Part shown: one piece after another, positions 1-6,004 of the stretch
Layout: every line of letters begins with the position of its first letter
How positions within the stretch are numbered: position 1 is the first letter of the stretch
Assembly (NCBI GenBank): GCA_040513115.1
Contig: JBEVDW010000163.1
Span: 1-14,899 of the forward strand
DNA length: 14,899 nucleotides
Source of the DNA: DATELY01 sp040513115
GTDB taxonomy: Bacteria; Pseudomonadota; Gammaproteobacteria; Steroidobacterales; Steroidobacteraceae
Reading direction: 5' to 3'
The notes under the pieces: generated by a model
What the model was told of the DNA's origin: nothing
The model's input: only the letters and a program-made list of their open reading frames with translations
Databases searched by the model: none
Translations under genes and position numbers: made by a program

Positions 1-1
1 G

Positions 2-685
2 ATCGGACCGATCTCGATGGTGCTGATGTGTGGCGCGGCGAATGCGAAAGAACAACTGGAGCAGGAGCACAAGGCGGGCATGTTGACCGGTGCCGCCATG
101 GGCGCCGTAGTCGGTGGGCCGGTTGGGGCAGCCTTTGGGTTCGTCATCGGCGCCATCGGCGGTGATTTTGCCAGCGACAAGCGGATTGCCGAGCAACATG
201 CCGCCGTCCTCGAGAAGGACAAGCAGAGCTTGCAGGCCCAGCTGGAAGAGACTCAGCAAGCGCTGTCTGCGTTGAGTCAGAGCGAGGGTACGGCTGAAGA
301 ACCGCTGTTCGCCACGCTGGCAGAGCGGCTGCATGGCGACGTGCTGTTTCGCACGGCCAGCGCGGAGCTCGATGCGTCGATGCAGCAGCGGTTGAGTGAG
401 TTGGGTGCGCTACTGGCAGAACAGCCGCTCGTTACCGTGGACGTGGCCGGTTTCGCGGATCCCCGCGGCAAGAAGGATGTGAATCTGCAGTTGTCCGAGC
501 AGCGCGCGAGTGCGGTGCGCGAGGCGCTGGTTAAAGGCGGACTTCCAGCTGACCGTATCCAGGTGACCGCCCATGGCGAGAGCCAATCCACCGCACTGGC
601 CGGTGATCAGGAAGCGTATGCGTGGGAACGACGTGTCAGTGTTGCCATACGCACGACGTCGGATAGCAAAGTCGCAAAGCGTTGA
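2..685 (+). CDS. OmpA-family protein with glycine zipper, 5' partial
   Basis: This is probably an exported protein that anchors to peptidoglycan through a C-terminal OmpA domain. The frame is open to the left edge. The first ATG in view (17) would leave only ten residues before a likely signal peptidase site (Ala-Asn-Ala, then Lys-Glu), with no charged n-region, so the true start lies outside the window. Numbering from that ATG: residues 21-50 form a Gly/Ala-rich glycine zipper that may insert in a membrane; about 55-90 is a Glu/Gln-rich helix, probably coiled coil; about 105-212 is the OmpA domain. The domain has the usual Asp148 in the A-D-P-R-G loop, Arg163 in the L-S-E-Q-R-A helix, and a closing E-R-R-V-S-V strand. 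The zipper, coiled coil and OmpA order resembles PdsO, the OmpA-like partner of proteobacterial sortase systems, but the genes that would confirm this are upstream and unseen. The domain call is firm; the system assignment is tentative. Confidence 0.85.
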   Translation: MGPISMVLMCGAANAKEQLEQEHKAGMLTGAAMGAVVGGPVGAAFGFVIGAIGGDFASDKRIAEQHAAVLEKDKQSLQAQLEETQQALSALSQSEGTAEEPLFATLAERLHGDVLFRTASAELDASMQQRLSELGALLAEQPLVTVDVAGFADPRGKKDVNLQLSEQRASAVREALVKGGLPADRIQVTAHGESQSTALAGDQEAYAWERRVSVAIRTTSDSKVAKR

Positions 686-727
686 TGCGACGTAGCCAAG
701 GACATTGCCGGCCACGGACGGCCGTCC

Positions 728-736
728 TGCTAGAGT
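728..736 (+). promoter_or_regulatory. Possible extended -10 promoter for the cupin gene
   Basis: TGCTAGAGT fits the extended -10 pattern TGnTAnnnT and lies 33 bases before the preferred start of the cupin gene. The best -35 candidate (TTGCCG at 705-710) is spaced too far away (20 bases), so the match rests on the extended -10 alone. This is a weak prediction from sequence only. Confidence 0.25.
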
Positions 737-769
737 CGAGAACCCCACATGTGTCTTGCGGACAGGGTC

Positions 770-1135
770 ATGAGCGAATTACGCACGATCATCGATTTCT
801 CGTCATCGGTGCCTGAGAAGAGCGATTCGCAGCCCGCACCGGAGCGATTGCTCGCAGGTGCGCCGCACCAGCACATAGCGAATTTCTTCAGTGATCGAAC
901 AGGACAGTTTCACTGCGGGACCTGGGAGAGCACGCCCGGGCGATGGCGCGTGAAGTACTCGGAGAACGAGTTCTGCCATGTGACGCAGGGTCGCGTCCGC
1001 ATCAGTGACGCATATGGTCGAAGCAAGGTCTTCGGACCCGGGGCAAGCTTCGTCATACCGGCGGGCTTCGAAGGGGACTGGGAAGTGTTAGAGCCCATGA
1101 AAAAGTTGTACGTGATCTTCGAGGCGAGCAGTTAG
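770..1135 (+). CDS. Small cupin-domain protein (DUF861/cupin_3 type)
   Basis: A single-domain protein of 121 residues. The part from about residue 58 to 118 reads as a cupin_3 (DUF861) beta barrel: W-R-V-K-Y-S-E-N-E-F-C-H near 59-70, G-R-V-R-I-S-D near 74-80, then F-G-P-G-A-S-F-V-I-P-A-G-F near 88-100 and a W-E-V-L-E-P strand. This fold occurs in ureidoglycine aminohydrolases, EutQ-like proteins and many unassigned small proteins. The substrate cannot be read from the sequence. Glu65, Glu67 and His70 are the likeliest metal ligands. An ATG at 749 gives seven more residues; I prefer 770 because a GGACAGGG purine stretch lies just before it and the sequence after it is the more protein-like. 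It sits 84 bases after the OmpA-like gene and may share its transcript. Specific function unknown. Confidence 0.8.
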   Translation: MSELRTIIDFSSSVPEKSDSQPAPERLLAGAPHQHIANFFSDRTGQFHCGTWESTPGRWRVKYSENEFCHVTQGRVRISDAYGRSKVFGPGASFVIPAGFEGDWEVLEPMKKLYVIFEASS

Positions 1136-1179
1136 CTGCCCCAAAGAAGCGCAGTCACATCGCCGGCTGCACTTTTTCA

Positions 1180-1195
1180 GCTCACTTATATGAGC
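1180..1195. repeat. Palindrome, possible activator site for the porin promoter
   Basis: GCTCA at 1180-1184 and TGAGC at 1191-1195 form a perfect 5-bp inverted repeat around the AT-rich centre CTTATA. Its centre lies about 139 bases before the start site predicted from the sigma-54 element, a distance typical of binding sites for sigma-54 activators. It does not match the NtrC consensus as I know it. That it binds a protein is inferred. Confidence 0.3.
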
Positions 1196-1300
1196 GTTTT
1201 GGCGCACTGCCGAGCCTTTACTGGTGTTCAGACGGTTTGTGCCCACGCGCACCCCATGTAGATAAGCCGTTTTCAGGCGCTGCGTCCCAAATGTGACGAG

Positions 1301-1316
1301 TGGCACGGTTGCTGCA
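1301..1316 (+). promoter_or_regulatory. Sigma-54 (-24/-12) promoter candidate for the porin gene
   Basis: TGGCACG at 1301-1307 is a full match to the -24 element. After four bases, CTGCA at 1312-1316 matches the -12 element TTGCA/T with one change. The invariant GG (1302-1303) and GC (1314-1315) are separated by exactly ten bases, the strict spacing sigma-54 needs. Transcription would start near 1327, leaving a leader of about 116 bases before the porin ATG. Sigma-54 promoters need an ATP-dependent activator bound upstream, and the palindrome at 1180-1195 is suitably placed. Confidence 0.55.
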
Positions 1317-1360
1317 TTCTTATAGACCAGCAATGGCTGTGGCAAATTAGCCGCAAGCTA

Positions 1361-1388
1361 TTCACAAATCGAAAATTAGACGTAAACT
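1361..1388 (+). promoter_or_regulatory. Possible sigma-70 promoter for the porin gene
   Basis: TTCACA at 1361-1366 (five of six matches to the -35 consensus) and TAAACT at 1383-1388 (four of six to the -10 consensus) are separated by 16 bases in an AT-rich stretch. The start would be near 1395, about 48 bases before the porin ATG. It could act instead of, or together with, the sigma-54 candidate upstream. Confidence 0.4.
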
Positions 1389-1442
1389 CCGCGCCAATTC
1401 GCGGGTTCGCTTTGTCTCTTTCCAACTACAAGGGAGCTTTCT

Positions 1443-2177
1443 ATGAAGAACCTGAAGATCCTGGCTGGGCTCGGCCTGCTTGCAGTAGCCGGCGGCGCTC
1501 AAGCTGGGGTTTCGTCCACCTGGACACTTGCCAGTGACTACGACTTCCGTGGCAATTCGCAATCAGCTAAGGATCCTGCGCTGCAGGGGAGCATTGACTA
1601 CGCCCATGACAGCGGGTGGTACGTCGGTGCTTGGGGCAGCAATGTTGATTTCGGCATCGACGAGCCGGATTACGAGGTGGACCTCTACACGGGTTACACG
1701 TGGGGAGCCGAAGGCGCGCCGACGTTCGACATAGGTGCGGTTTACTACGCGTACCCACAGGAGTCCGATTTCGACTACCTGGAGGTCTATGCGAGCGTGG
1801 CTATCGACTGGTTCAAGGCAAAGCTGTGGTATTCGCCGGCCTTTGGTGGCGATGCGGCCGAAGATCTTGCGGAATTCACGACAGGAGATGACAAGGTTTC
1901 TGCATGGTATGTCGAAGGCAATGCCACCTTCCCTCTTCCTGCAAATTTCTCAGTACTTCTGCATGCCGGCTACAGCACGGGTGATTATTGGGACAACGCT
2001 TTTGGTGATGATCAGTTCGACTATTCCGCGGGCGTTGGCTACACGATTGGCAAGTTCAACCTAGCTCTGAAATACGTGGACACGGACGGCGATGTAAAAG
2101 TCAAGACGGACGCCTTCAACAATGAAGGGCGTGCGATCTTCACGGTTGCCACGACCTTCCCGTGGACAGCCGAGTGA
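1443..2177 (+). CDS. TorF-family putative porin
   Basis: An outer-membrane beta-barrel protein of 244 residues, probably a small porin. Residues 1-21 are a classic signal peptide: Lys at 2 and 5, a Leu/Ala/Gly core, and cleavage after Ala-Gln-Ala. The mature part begins with the S-D-Y-D-F-R-G-N-S-Q-S segment, followed by ALQGSIDYAHDSGWYVGAW, which is the hallmark of the TorF/Gcw_chp family (TIGR02001). The rest alternates aromatic and small residues as expected for amphipathic strands. Length is normal for the family. The start is fixed by the signal peptide and by AGGGAG six bases upstream. It stands alone, with its own promoter candidates before it and a strong terminator after it. The family was named for a gene near the TMAO respiration genes of Shewanella, but most members have no known substrate, and no such genes are seen here. 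Confidence 0.9.
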   Translation: MKNLKILAGLGLLAVAGGAQAGVSSTWTLASDYDFRGNSQSAKDPALQGSIDYAHDSGWYVGAWGSNVDFGIDEPDYEVDLYTGYTWGAEGAPTFDIGAVYYAYPQESDFDYLEVYASVAIDWFKAKLWYSPAFGGDAAEDLAEFTTGDDKVSAWYVEGNATFPLPANFSVLLHAGYSTGDYWDNAFGDDQFDYSAGVGYTIGKFNLALKYVDTDGDVKVKTDAFNNEGRAIFTVATTFPWTAE

Positions 2178-2211
2178 TCTAGATGGCGTAACCAGTAGAC
2201 GAGCTGTTACG

Positions 2212-2246
2212 AAGCCCCGCCTCGCAAGACGCGGGGCTTTTTATTT
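2212..2246 (+). terminator. Rho-independent terminator after the porin gene
   Basis: AAGCCCCGC (2212-2220) pairs perfectly with GCGGGGCTT (2231-2239) around a ten-base loop, and a T-rich run follows to 2246. It begins 34 bases after the porin stop. The same stem lies just past the end of the convergent aminotransferase gene, but on that strand no T run follows, so it should act mainly on the plus strand. Confidence 0.93.
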
Positions 2247-3562
2247 CAGCTCACTTCGCGCAGCAGCCCGTTCAAAATTCCAATCAGCTCATCGATCTGG
2301 TTCTTCTCGATGATCAGAGGCGGGGACAGTGCGATCACATCGCCTGTCACACGAATCAACACCCCGCGCTCGAAAGCTTTGCGAAATACTTCAAATGCCC
2401 GTGCGCCGGGCGCGCCAGCGCGCGACTCCAGCTCGATGCCTGCCACCAGGCCCAGGTTGCGAATGTCCGCGACGTGGGGCAGTCCTCGCAGTGAGTGCAC
2501 TGCATTCTCCCAGTGGCTGCTCATCTCCTTCGCGCGCGCGAACAGGCCGTCGCGCTGATACACCTTCTGCGCGGCGAGCGCGGCTGCGCACGCAACCGGA
2601 TGACCGGAATACGTGTAGCCGTGGAACAGCTCGATCGCATTCTCAGGGCCCTGCATGAATGCATCGTAGATGTGTTTGCGAACGAACACTGCGCCCATCG
2701 GCACGGCTCCGTTCGTAAGTCCTTTTGCCGCAGTGATCATGTCTGGCACGACATCGAAATACTCTGCCCCGAATGACGCGCCCAATCTTCCGAAGCCCGT
2801 GATCACTTCGTCGAAGATCAGCAGGACGCCGTATCTGTCGCAGATCTCGCGCAAGCGCTTCAGATAACCGCGCGGAGGAAGGATGACTCCAGCGGAGCCC
2901 GCGACGGGTTCAACGATGAGCGCCGCGATGGTGGATGCATCGTGCAACTGCACGAGGCGCTCCAGATCTTCCGCGAGCTCAACCCCGAACTCCGGTACGC
3001 CGCGAGAAAAGCGGTTCCGTTCCAAATCGAGCGTGTGGCGCAAGTGATCGACGCCTGCCAGCATCGAACCGAAGAACTTGCGGTTGTTCACCATCCCGCC
3101 GACTGAGATGCCGCCGAAGCCGACACCGTGATAACCCTTCTCACGTCCGATGAGACGCTGCCGCGCGCCTTCGCCTTTCGCCCGGTGATAGGCGAGCGCG
3201 ATCTTCAACGCGGTATCCACCGATTCGGAACCGGAGTTCGTGAAGAAGACGTGATCCAGATCGCCGGGTGTCAGCTTTACGAGCTCCCGCGCCAATTCGA
3301 ATGCGGGCGGATGTCCCATCTGGAACGGCGGTGCATATTCCATCGTGGCGATCTGCTCGCTCACCGCGGACACGATCTCTTTCACGCCATGACCTGCGTT
3401 CACGCACCACAGTCCAGCGACGCCGTCCAAGATCTTGCGGCCGTCGTCCGTCCAGTAATACATGCCCTCTGCGCGCGCGAGGATGCGAGGCGCGGCCTTG
3501 AACTGGCGATTGGCCGTGAACGGCATCCAGAAGGCTTCGAGATCGGCGCGGGACGTGGACAT
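2246..3562 (-). CDS. Class III omega-aminotransferase, beta-alanine:pyruvate transaminase type
   Basis: A PLP-dependent enzyme of 438 residues that moves the terminal amino group of an omega-amino acid or amine to pyruvate or another keto acid in the cytoplasm. Landmarks: N-S-G-S-E-S at 109-114 (phosphate binding), Y-H-G at 144-146, the cofactor Asp in D-E-V-I-T-G-F-G-R at 251-259, and the Schiff-base Lys280 in A-A-K-G-L-T-N-G. The opening W-M-P-F-T-A-N-R, F-Q-M-G-H-P near 80-85 and HGYTYSGHPVACAA near 314-327 look closest to Pseudomonas beta-alanine:pyruvate transaminase (BauA type, EC 2.6.1.18). Putrescine:pyruvate transaminase (SpuC) or GABA transaminase is possible, since all are close relatives. 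A GAGG five bases before the ATG fits the start. It diverges from aguB, and a polyamine gene set lies further right, so a role in beta-alanine or GABA breakdown is plausible. No oddities seen. Confidence 0.9.
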   Translation of the reverse strand: MSTSRADLEAFWMPFTANRQFKAAPRILARAEGMYYWTDDGRKILDGVAGLWCVNAGHGVKEIVSAVSEQIATMEYAPPFQMGHPPAFELARELVKLTPGDLDHVFFTNSGSESVDTALKIALAYHRAKGEGARQRLIGREKGYHGVGFGGISVGGMVNNRKFFGSMLAGVDHLRHTLDLERNRFSRGVPEFGVELAEDLERLVQLHDASTIAALIVEPVAGSAGVILPPRGYLKRLREICDRYGVLLIFDEVITGFGRLGASFGAEYFDVVPDMITAAKGLTNGAVPMGAVFVRKHIYDAFMQGPENAIELFHGYTYSGHPVACAAALAAQKVYQRDGLFARAKEMSSHWENAVHSLRGLPHVADIRNLGLVAGIELESRAGAPGARAFEVFRKAFERGVLIRVTGDVIALSPPLIIEKNQIDELIGILNGLLREVS

Positions 3563-3614
3563 GACGGCCTCGTTTCAGGGTAGAAAAAACGCGCACAGTG
3601 GGGGGGCTCGAGGA

Positions 3615-3643
3615 ATAATAGGCCGCTCACCCGCAAGACCCAA
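3615..3643 (-). promoter_or_regulatory. Promoter candidate for the aminotransferase gene
   Basis: Read on the minus strand, TTGGGT (3638-3643) and TATTAT (3615-3620) are separated by 17 bases. The -10 matches five of six consensus bases and the -35 three of six. The start would be near 3608, about 46 bases before the ATG. Confidence 0.4.
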
Positions 3644-3655
3644 GCCGCGCAAGTA

Positions 3656-3673
3656 CCACGTGAACGCACGTGG
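3656..3673. promoter_or_regulatory. Perfect 7-bp palindrome, operator candidate before aguB
   Basis: CCACGTG (3656-3662) and CACGTGG (3667-3673) are exact inverted repeats separated by AACG. The repeat ends 53 bases before the aguB ATG and about where the -35 box would sit for the -10-like TATCAT at 3690-3695. It lies between two divergent genes, so a regulator there could control either. The structure is seen directly; the regulator is unknown. Confidence 0.4.
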
Positions 3674-3689
3674 GGCGCGGTGTGGCAGG

Positions 3690-3695
3690 TATCAT
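3690..3695 (+). promoter_or_regulatory. Possible -10 box for aguB
   Basis: TATCAT matches five of six -10 bases, about 32 bases before the aguB ATG. No good -35 box is found at the right distance; that position is partly taken by the palindrome at 3656-3673, as in promoters that depend on an activator. Weak prediction. Confidence 0.3.
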
Positions 3696-3726
3696 TGCGC
3701 CCGCCGTTCGCTCGCCGGAGTGCTTC

Positions 3727-4599
3727 ATGTCCGTTGTCGTTGCCGCAACTCAGTTCGCCTGCACCAATGATTGGCAGGAGAATCTTGCGACCGCGGAGCG
3801 ATTGATCCGTGCGGCGGCGGGTCAGGGCGCGAACATCGTGTTGATTCAGGAGCTGTTCGAGACGCCCTATTTCTGCAAGGACCATCGACCGGAGTTCTTC
3901 GACTGGGCATTGCCCATTGCCGAGAATCCCGCTGTCCGTCGCTTTCAGCAGCTGGCGCGTGAGCTGAATGTCGTGTTGCCGGCCAGTGTGTTCGAGCGTG
4001 CTGGCAACGCGTTCTACAACTCGATCGCCATCATCGATGCCGATGGAGCGAACCTCGGTGTGTACCGCAAATCGCATATTCCCGAGAGCCCGGGCTATCA
4101 CGAGAAGTTCTATTTCTCTCCCGGCGATACGGGCTTCAAAGTGTGGCGCACTCGTTTCGGCACCATCGGTGTCGGCATCTGTTGGGATCAGTGGTTTCCC
4201 GAGACCGCTCGAGCGATGGCGTTGATGGGAGCGGAGATGCTGTTCTTCCCAACGGCGATCGGGGCCGAGCCGCAAGATCCCAGTATCGATTCGCGCGATC
4301 ATTGGCAACGAACCATGCAAGGCCACGCCGCCGCGAACATCATGCCGCTGATCAGCTCCAATCGCATCGGCTGCGAGCCGGGGAATCTCTGGACGGTCGA
4401 CTACTACGGTTCATCGTTCATTGCCGATCACACCGGTGCAATCGTGACGCAGGCAGATCGCTCGACCGAAACCGTGCTGACCGCGAGCTTCGACCTCGAT
4501 GCGATCCGGCGTTATCGACACGCATGGGGCGTGTTTCGCGATCGAAGACCCGATCTCTATGGCCCGTTGCTCACGCTCGACGGCAGCACGCAGCAGTGA
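3727..4599 (+). CDS. aguB: N-carbamoylputrescine amidase
   Basis: A nitrilase-superfamily enzyme of 290 residues that hydrolyses N-carbamoylputrescine to putrescine, CO2 and ammonia, the last step of the agmatine route from arginine to putrescine. The catalytic triad is visible: Glu42 in I-Q-E-L-F-E-T-P-Y-F-C, Lys115 in Y-R-K-S-H-I-P, and Cys152 in G-I-C-W-D-Q-W-F-P. Segments typical of AguB rather than other nitrilases include G-P-G-Y-type H-E-K-F-Y-F-S-P-G-D-T-G-F-K-V-W, DSRDHWQRTMQGHAAAN, and the ending W-G-V-F-R-D-R-R-P-D-L-Y-G-P-L. The start at 3727 is chosen over an upstream ATG at 3670 because GGAG lies six bases before it and the following sequence matches the family N terminus. The partner agmatine deiminase (AguA) is not in the window. 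The stop overlaps the GTG start of the next gene, so translation is probably coupled. Confidence 0.93.
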   Translation: MSVVVAATQFACTNDWQENLATAERLIRAAAGQGANIVLIQELFETPYFCKDHRPEFFDWALPIAENPAVRRFQQLARELNVVLPASVFERAGNAFYNSIAIIDADGANLGVYRKSHIPESPGYHEKFYFSPGDTGFKVWRTRFGTIGVGICWDQWFPETARAMALMGAEMLFFPTAIGAEPQDPSIDSRDHWQRTMQGHAAANIMPLISSNRIGCEPGNLWTVDYYGSSFIADHTGAIVTQADRSTETVLTASFDLDAIRRYRHAWGVFRDRRPDLYGPLLTLDGSTQQ

Positions 4600-5996
4600 G
4601 CGCAGCGATCGATCCGACATTCGCGGCTTACCTCCCCGGCCGCTACGCCTGCGTCGATTTGGAAACCACCGGAGCAGATCCGCAGTTCGCTCGCATCATG
4701 GAAGTGGGCATCGTGCTCATTAATGACGGTGTGATCTCCGATCGCTGGAGCTCTCTCGTCGATCCCGAGAGGCCGATCTCCGAGCGCATCCAGGCGTTCA
4801 CTGGGATTACCGACGAAATGGTTGCCGCGGCTCCCACCTTCCATCAGGTGATAGACGAGATTCATGCGCGGTGCAGCGATCGCATCTTTGCCGCTCACAA
4901 TGCGCGCTTCGACTATGGATTTCTGCGGGCCGAGTTTGCTCGTGCGGGAAAGCGTTTCGATGCGTCCTTGCTCTGCACGGTCAAGCTGTCGCGTCGCCTG
5001 GATGCGAGCGTACGTGTGCACAATCTCGACGCGGTGATCGAGCGCTACGGACTCATCTGCGAAAGGCGCCATCGTGCCCTGCCGGATGCTCAGGCGGTCG
5101 CGGATTTTCTGCTCGCGGCGGCGTCTGCACACGGCTTGGCTCGCGTGCAACAAGAGCTCGACCATCTGACTCGCGCCATCCTCTTGCCGCCGCAACTGCC
5201 GGCTTCGTTGCTGGATGAGCTGCCGGATGCGCCGGGTGTCTATTGCTGCGTCGATGCCGAGGGTAATGCTCTCCAGGTCAGACGTGCGAGTCATCTTCGC
5301 GGTGCCGTGTTGTCGCTTTTGACTGCGGAACGAGGGCGAGCGACGGCCACCTTGCGTGAGCGAGTCACGCGCGTGGACTGGCAGCGTGCAACTGGCGACT
5401 GGAGTGCACATCTGCTGGAGATTCTGTGGCGGAAGCAGCGGCATGAGCTGCACCCCAGAAGTGCGCCGGCGCGATATACGCTGCAGTTGCGCGACCGGGG
5501 TTCGGGGCCTGTCGTCCGTGCGTTAGGTGCCGATCAACTCGAGCATTGCTATGGCGAGTTTCGCACTGAAGCCATGGCTGTGCGTGTGCTGAAACATCAT
5601 GCGCGTGAGCATCAACTCTGTTTGCGAGTGTTGGGACTCGATGAAGGTGTAGGCTCATGCGTTGCGCATCAGCTCGGGCATTGCCGCGGCGCTTGCATCG
5701 GTAAGGAACCCTTGGCGGTGCATGACTTACGTGCGCAACTGGCATTCGCCAATCAAGGGTATCGGTCGTGGCCGTTTGCAGGTCGTGTGGCCTTGACGGA
5801 CACTCACGGGGACGCGGAAGCACTGCATGTGTTCGAGCAGTGGTGCTATCTCGGTACTGCAAACACCGATGAAGAAGCGGCGGAGCTGGCGCGGGCGTCA
5901 GTGTCCTTGCAGTTCGATCTCCGCATCTACCGCATGACTCTCAACGCGCTACAGCAAGGGCGTGTCCGAGCCCGACCATTGACCAGCGCCCGCTGA
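4596..5996 (+). CDS. DnaQ-like 3'-5' exonuclease fused to degenerate Cho/UvrC-like domain
   Basis: A 466-residue two-domain protein probably involved in DNA repair or nucleic-acid trimming. Residues about 15-175 are a DEDDh exonuclease with all five catalytic residues: Asp21 and Glu23 in D-L-E-T-T-G, Asp106 in H-N-A-R-F-D, His159 and Asp164 in H-R-A-L-P-D-A. Residues about 205-390 resemble Cho and the UvrC N terminus: D-A-P-G-V-Y at 211-216, then the Cys-containing tail with Cys342, Cys355, Cys363 and Cys367 (Q-L-G-H-C-R-G-A-C-I-G-K). The GIY-YIG site is badly eroded: the second Tyr is Gln227, the following Gly is Arg229, and the catalytic Arg aligns with Ala237; only the first Tyr (216) and Glu275 remain. 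The nuclease half is therefore probably inactive and may only bind DNA or a partner. The GTG start overlaps the aguB stop (GTGA). The open frame extends far upstream, but that part is shadow of aguB. Confidence 0.88.
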   Translation: MSAAIDPTFAAYLPGRYACVDLETTGADPQFARIMEVGIVLINDGVISDRWSSLVDPERPISERIQAFTGITDEMVAAAPTFHQVIDEIHARCSDRIFAAHNARFDYGFLRAEFARAGKRFDASLLCTVKLSRRLDASVRVHNLDAVIERYGLICERRHRALPDAQAVADFLLAAASAHGLARVQQELDHLTRAILLPPQLPASLLDELPDAPGVYCCVDAEGNALQVRRASHLRGAVLSLLTAERGRATATLRERVTRVDWQRATGDWSAHLLEILWRKQRHELHPRSAPARYTLQLRDRGSGPVVRALGADQLEHCYGEFRTEAMAVRVLKHHAREHQLCLRVLGLDEGVGSCVAHQLGHCRGACIGKEPLAVHDLRAQLAFANQGYRSWPFAGRVALTDTHGDAEALHVFEQWCYLGTANTDEEAAELARASVSLQFDLRIYRMTLNALQQGRVRARPLTSAR

Positions 5997-6004
5997 GCCC
6001 ACGT

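Larger units (their letters stand above)
1136..1442. other. 307-base intergenic region upstream of the porin
   Basis: No coding sequence is convincing here on either strand. The short minus-strand frames show no family features. It holds a palindrome (1180-1195), a sigma-54-type promoter (1301-1316) and a possible sigma-70 promoter (1361-1388), listed separately. The bases just before the porin carry a clear ribosome binding site, AGGGAG at 1431-1436, six bases from the ATG. The region reads as the control region of the downstream porin gene. Confidence 0.6.

Noticed and set aside
716..727. GGACGGCCGTCC palindrome between the OmpA-like and cupin genes
   Set aside because: It is short, GC-only and lacks a T run, so neither terminator nor operator can be supported; such palindromes are expected by chance in GC-rich DNA.
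3683..3698. TGGCAGG-N5-TTGC, like a sigma-54 promoter, before aguB
   Set aside because: The GG and GC are 11 bases apart instead of the strict ten, and the -24 element has a mismatch. Spacing errors usually abolish sigma-54 promoters.
4143..4595. Upstream extension of the exonuclease reading frame by 151 codons
   Set aside because: It overlaps aguB in another frame, reads as Arg/His-rich shadow sequence, and the GTG at 4596 gives the family N terminus and a GTGA overlap.
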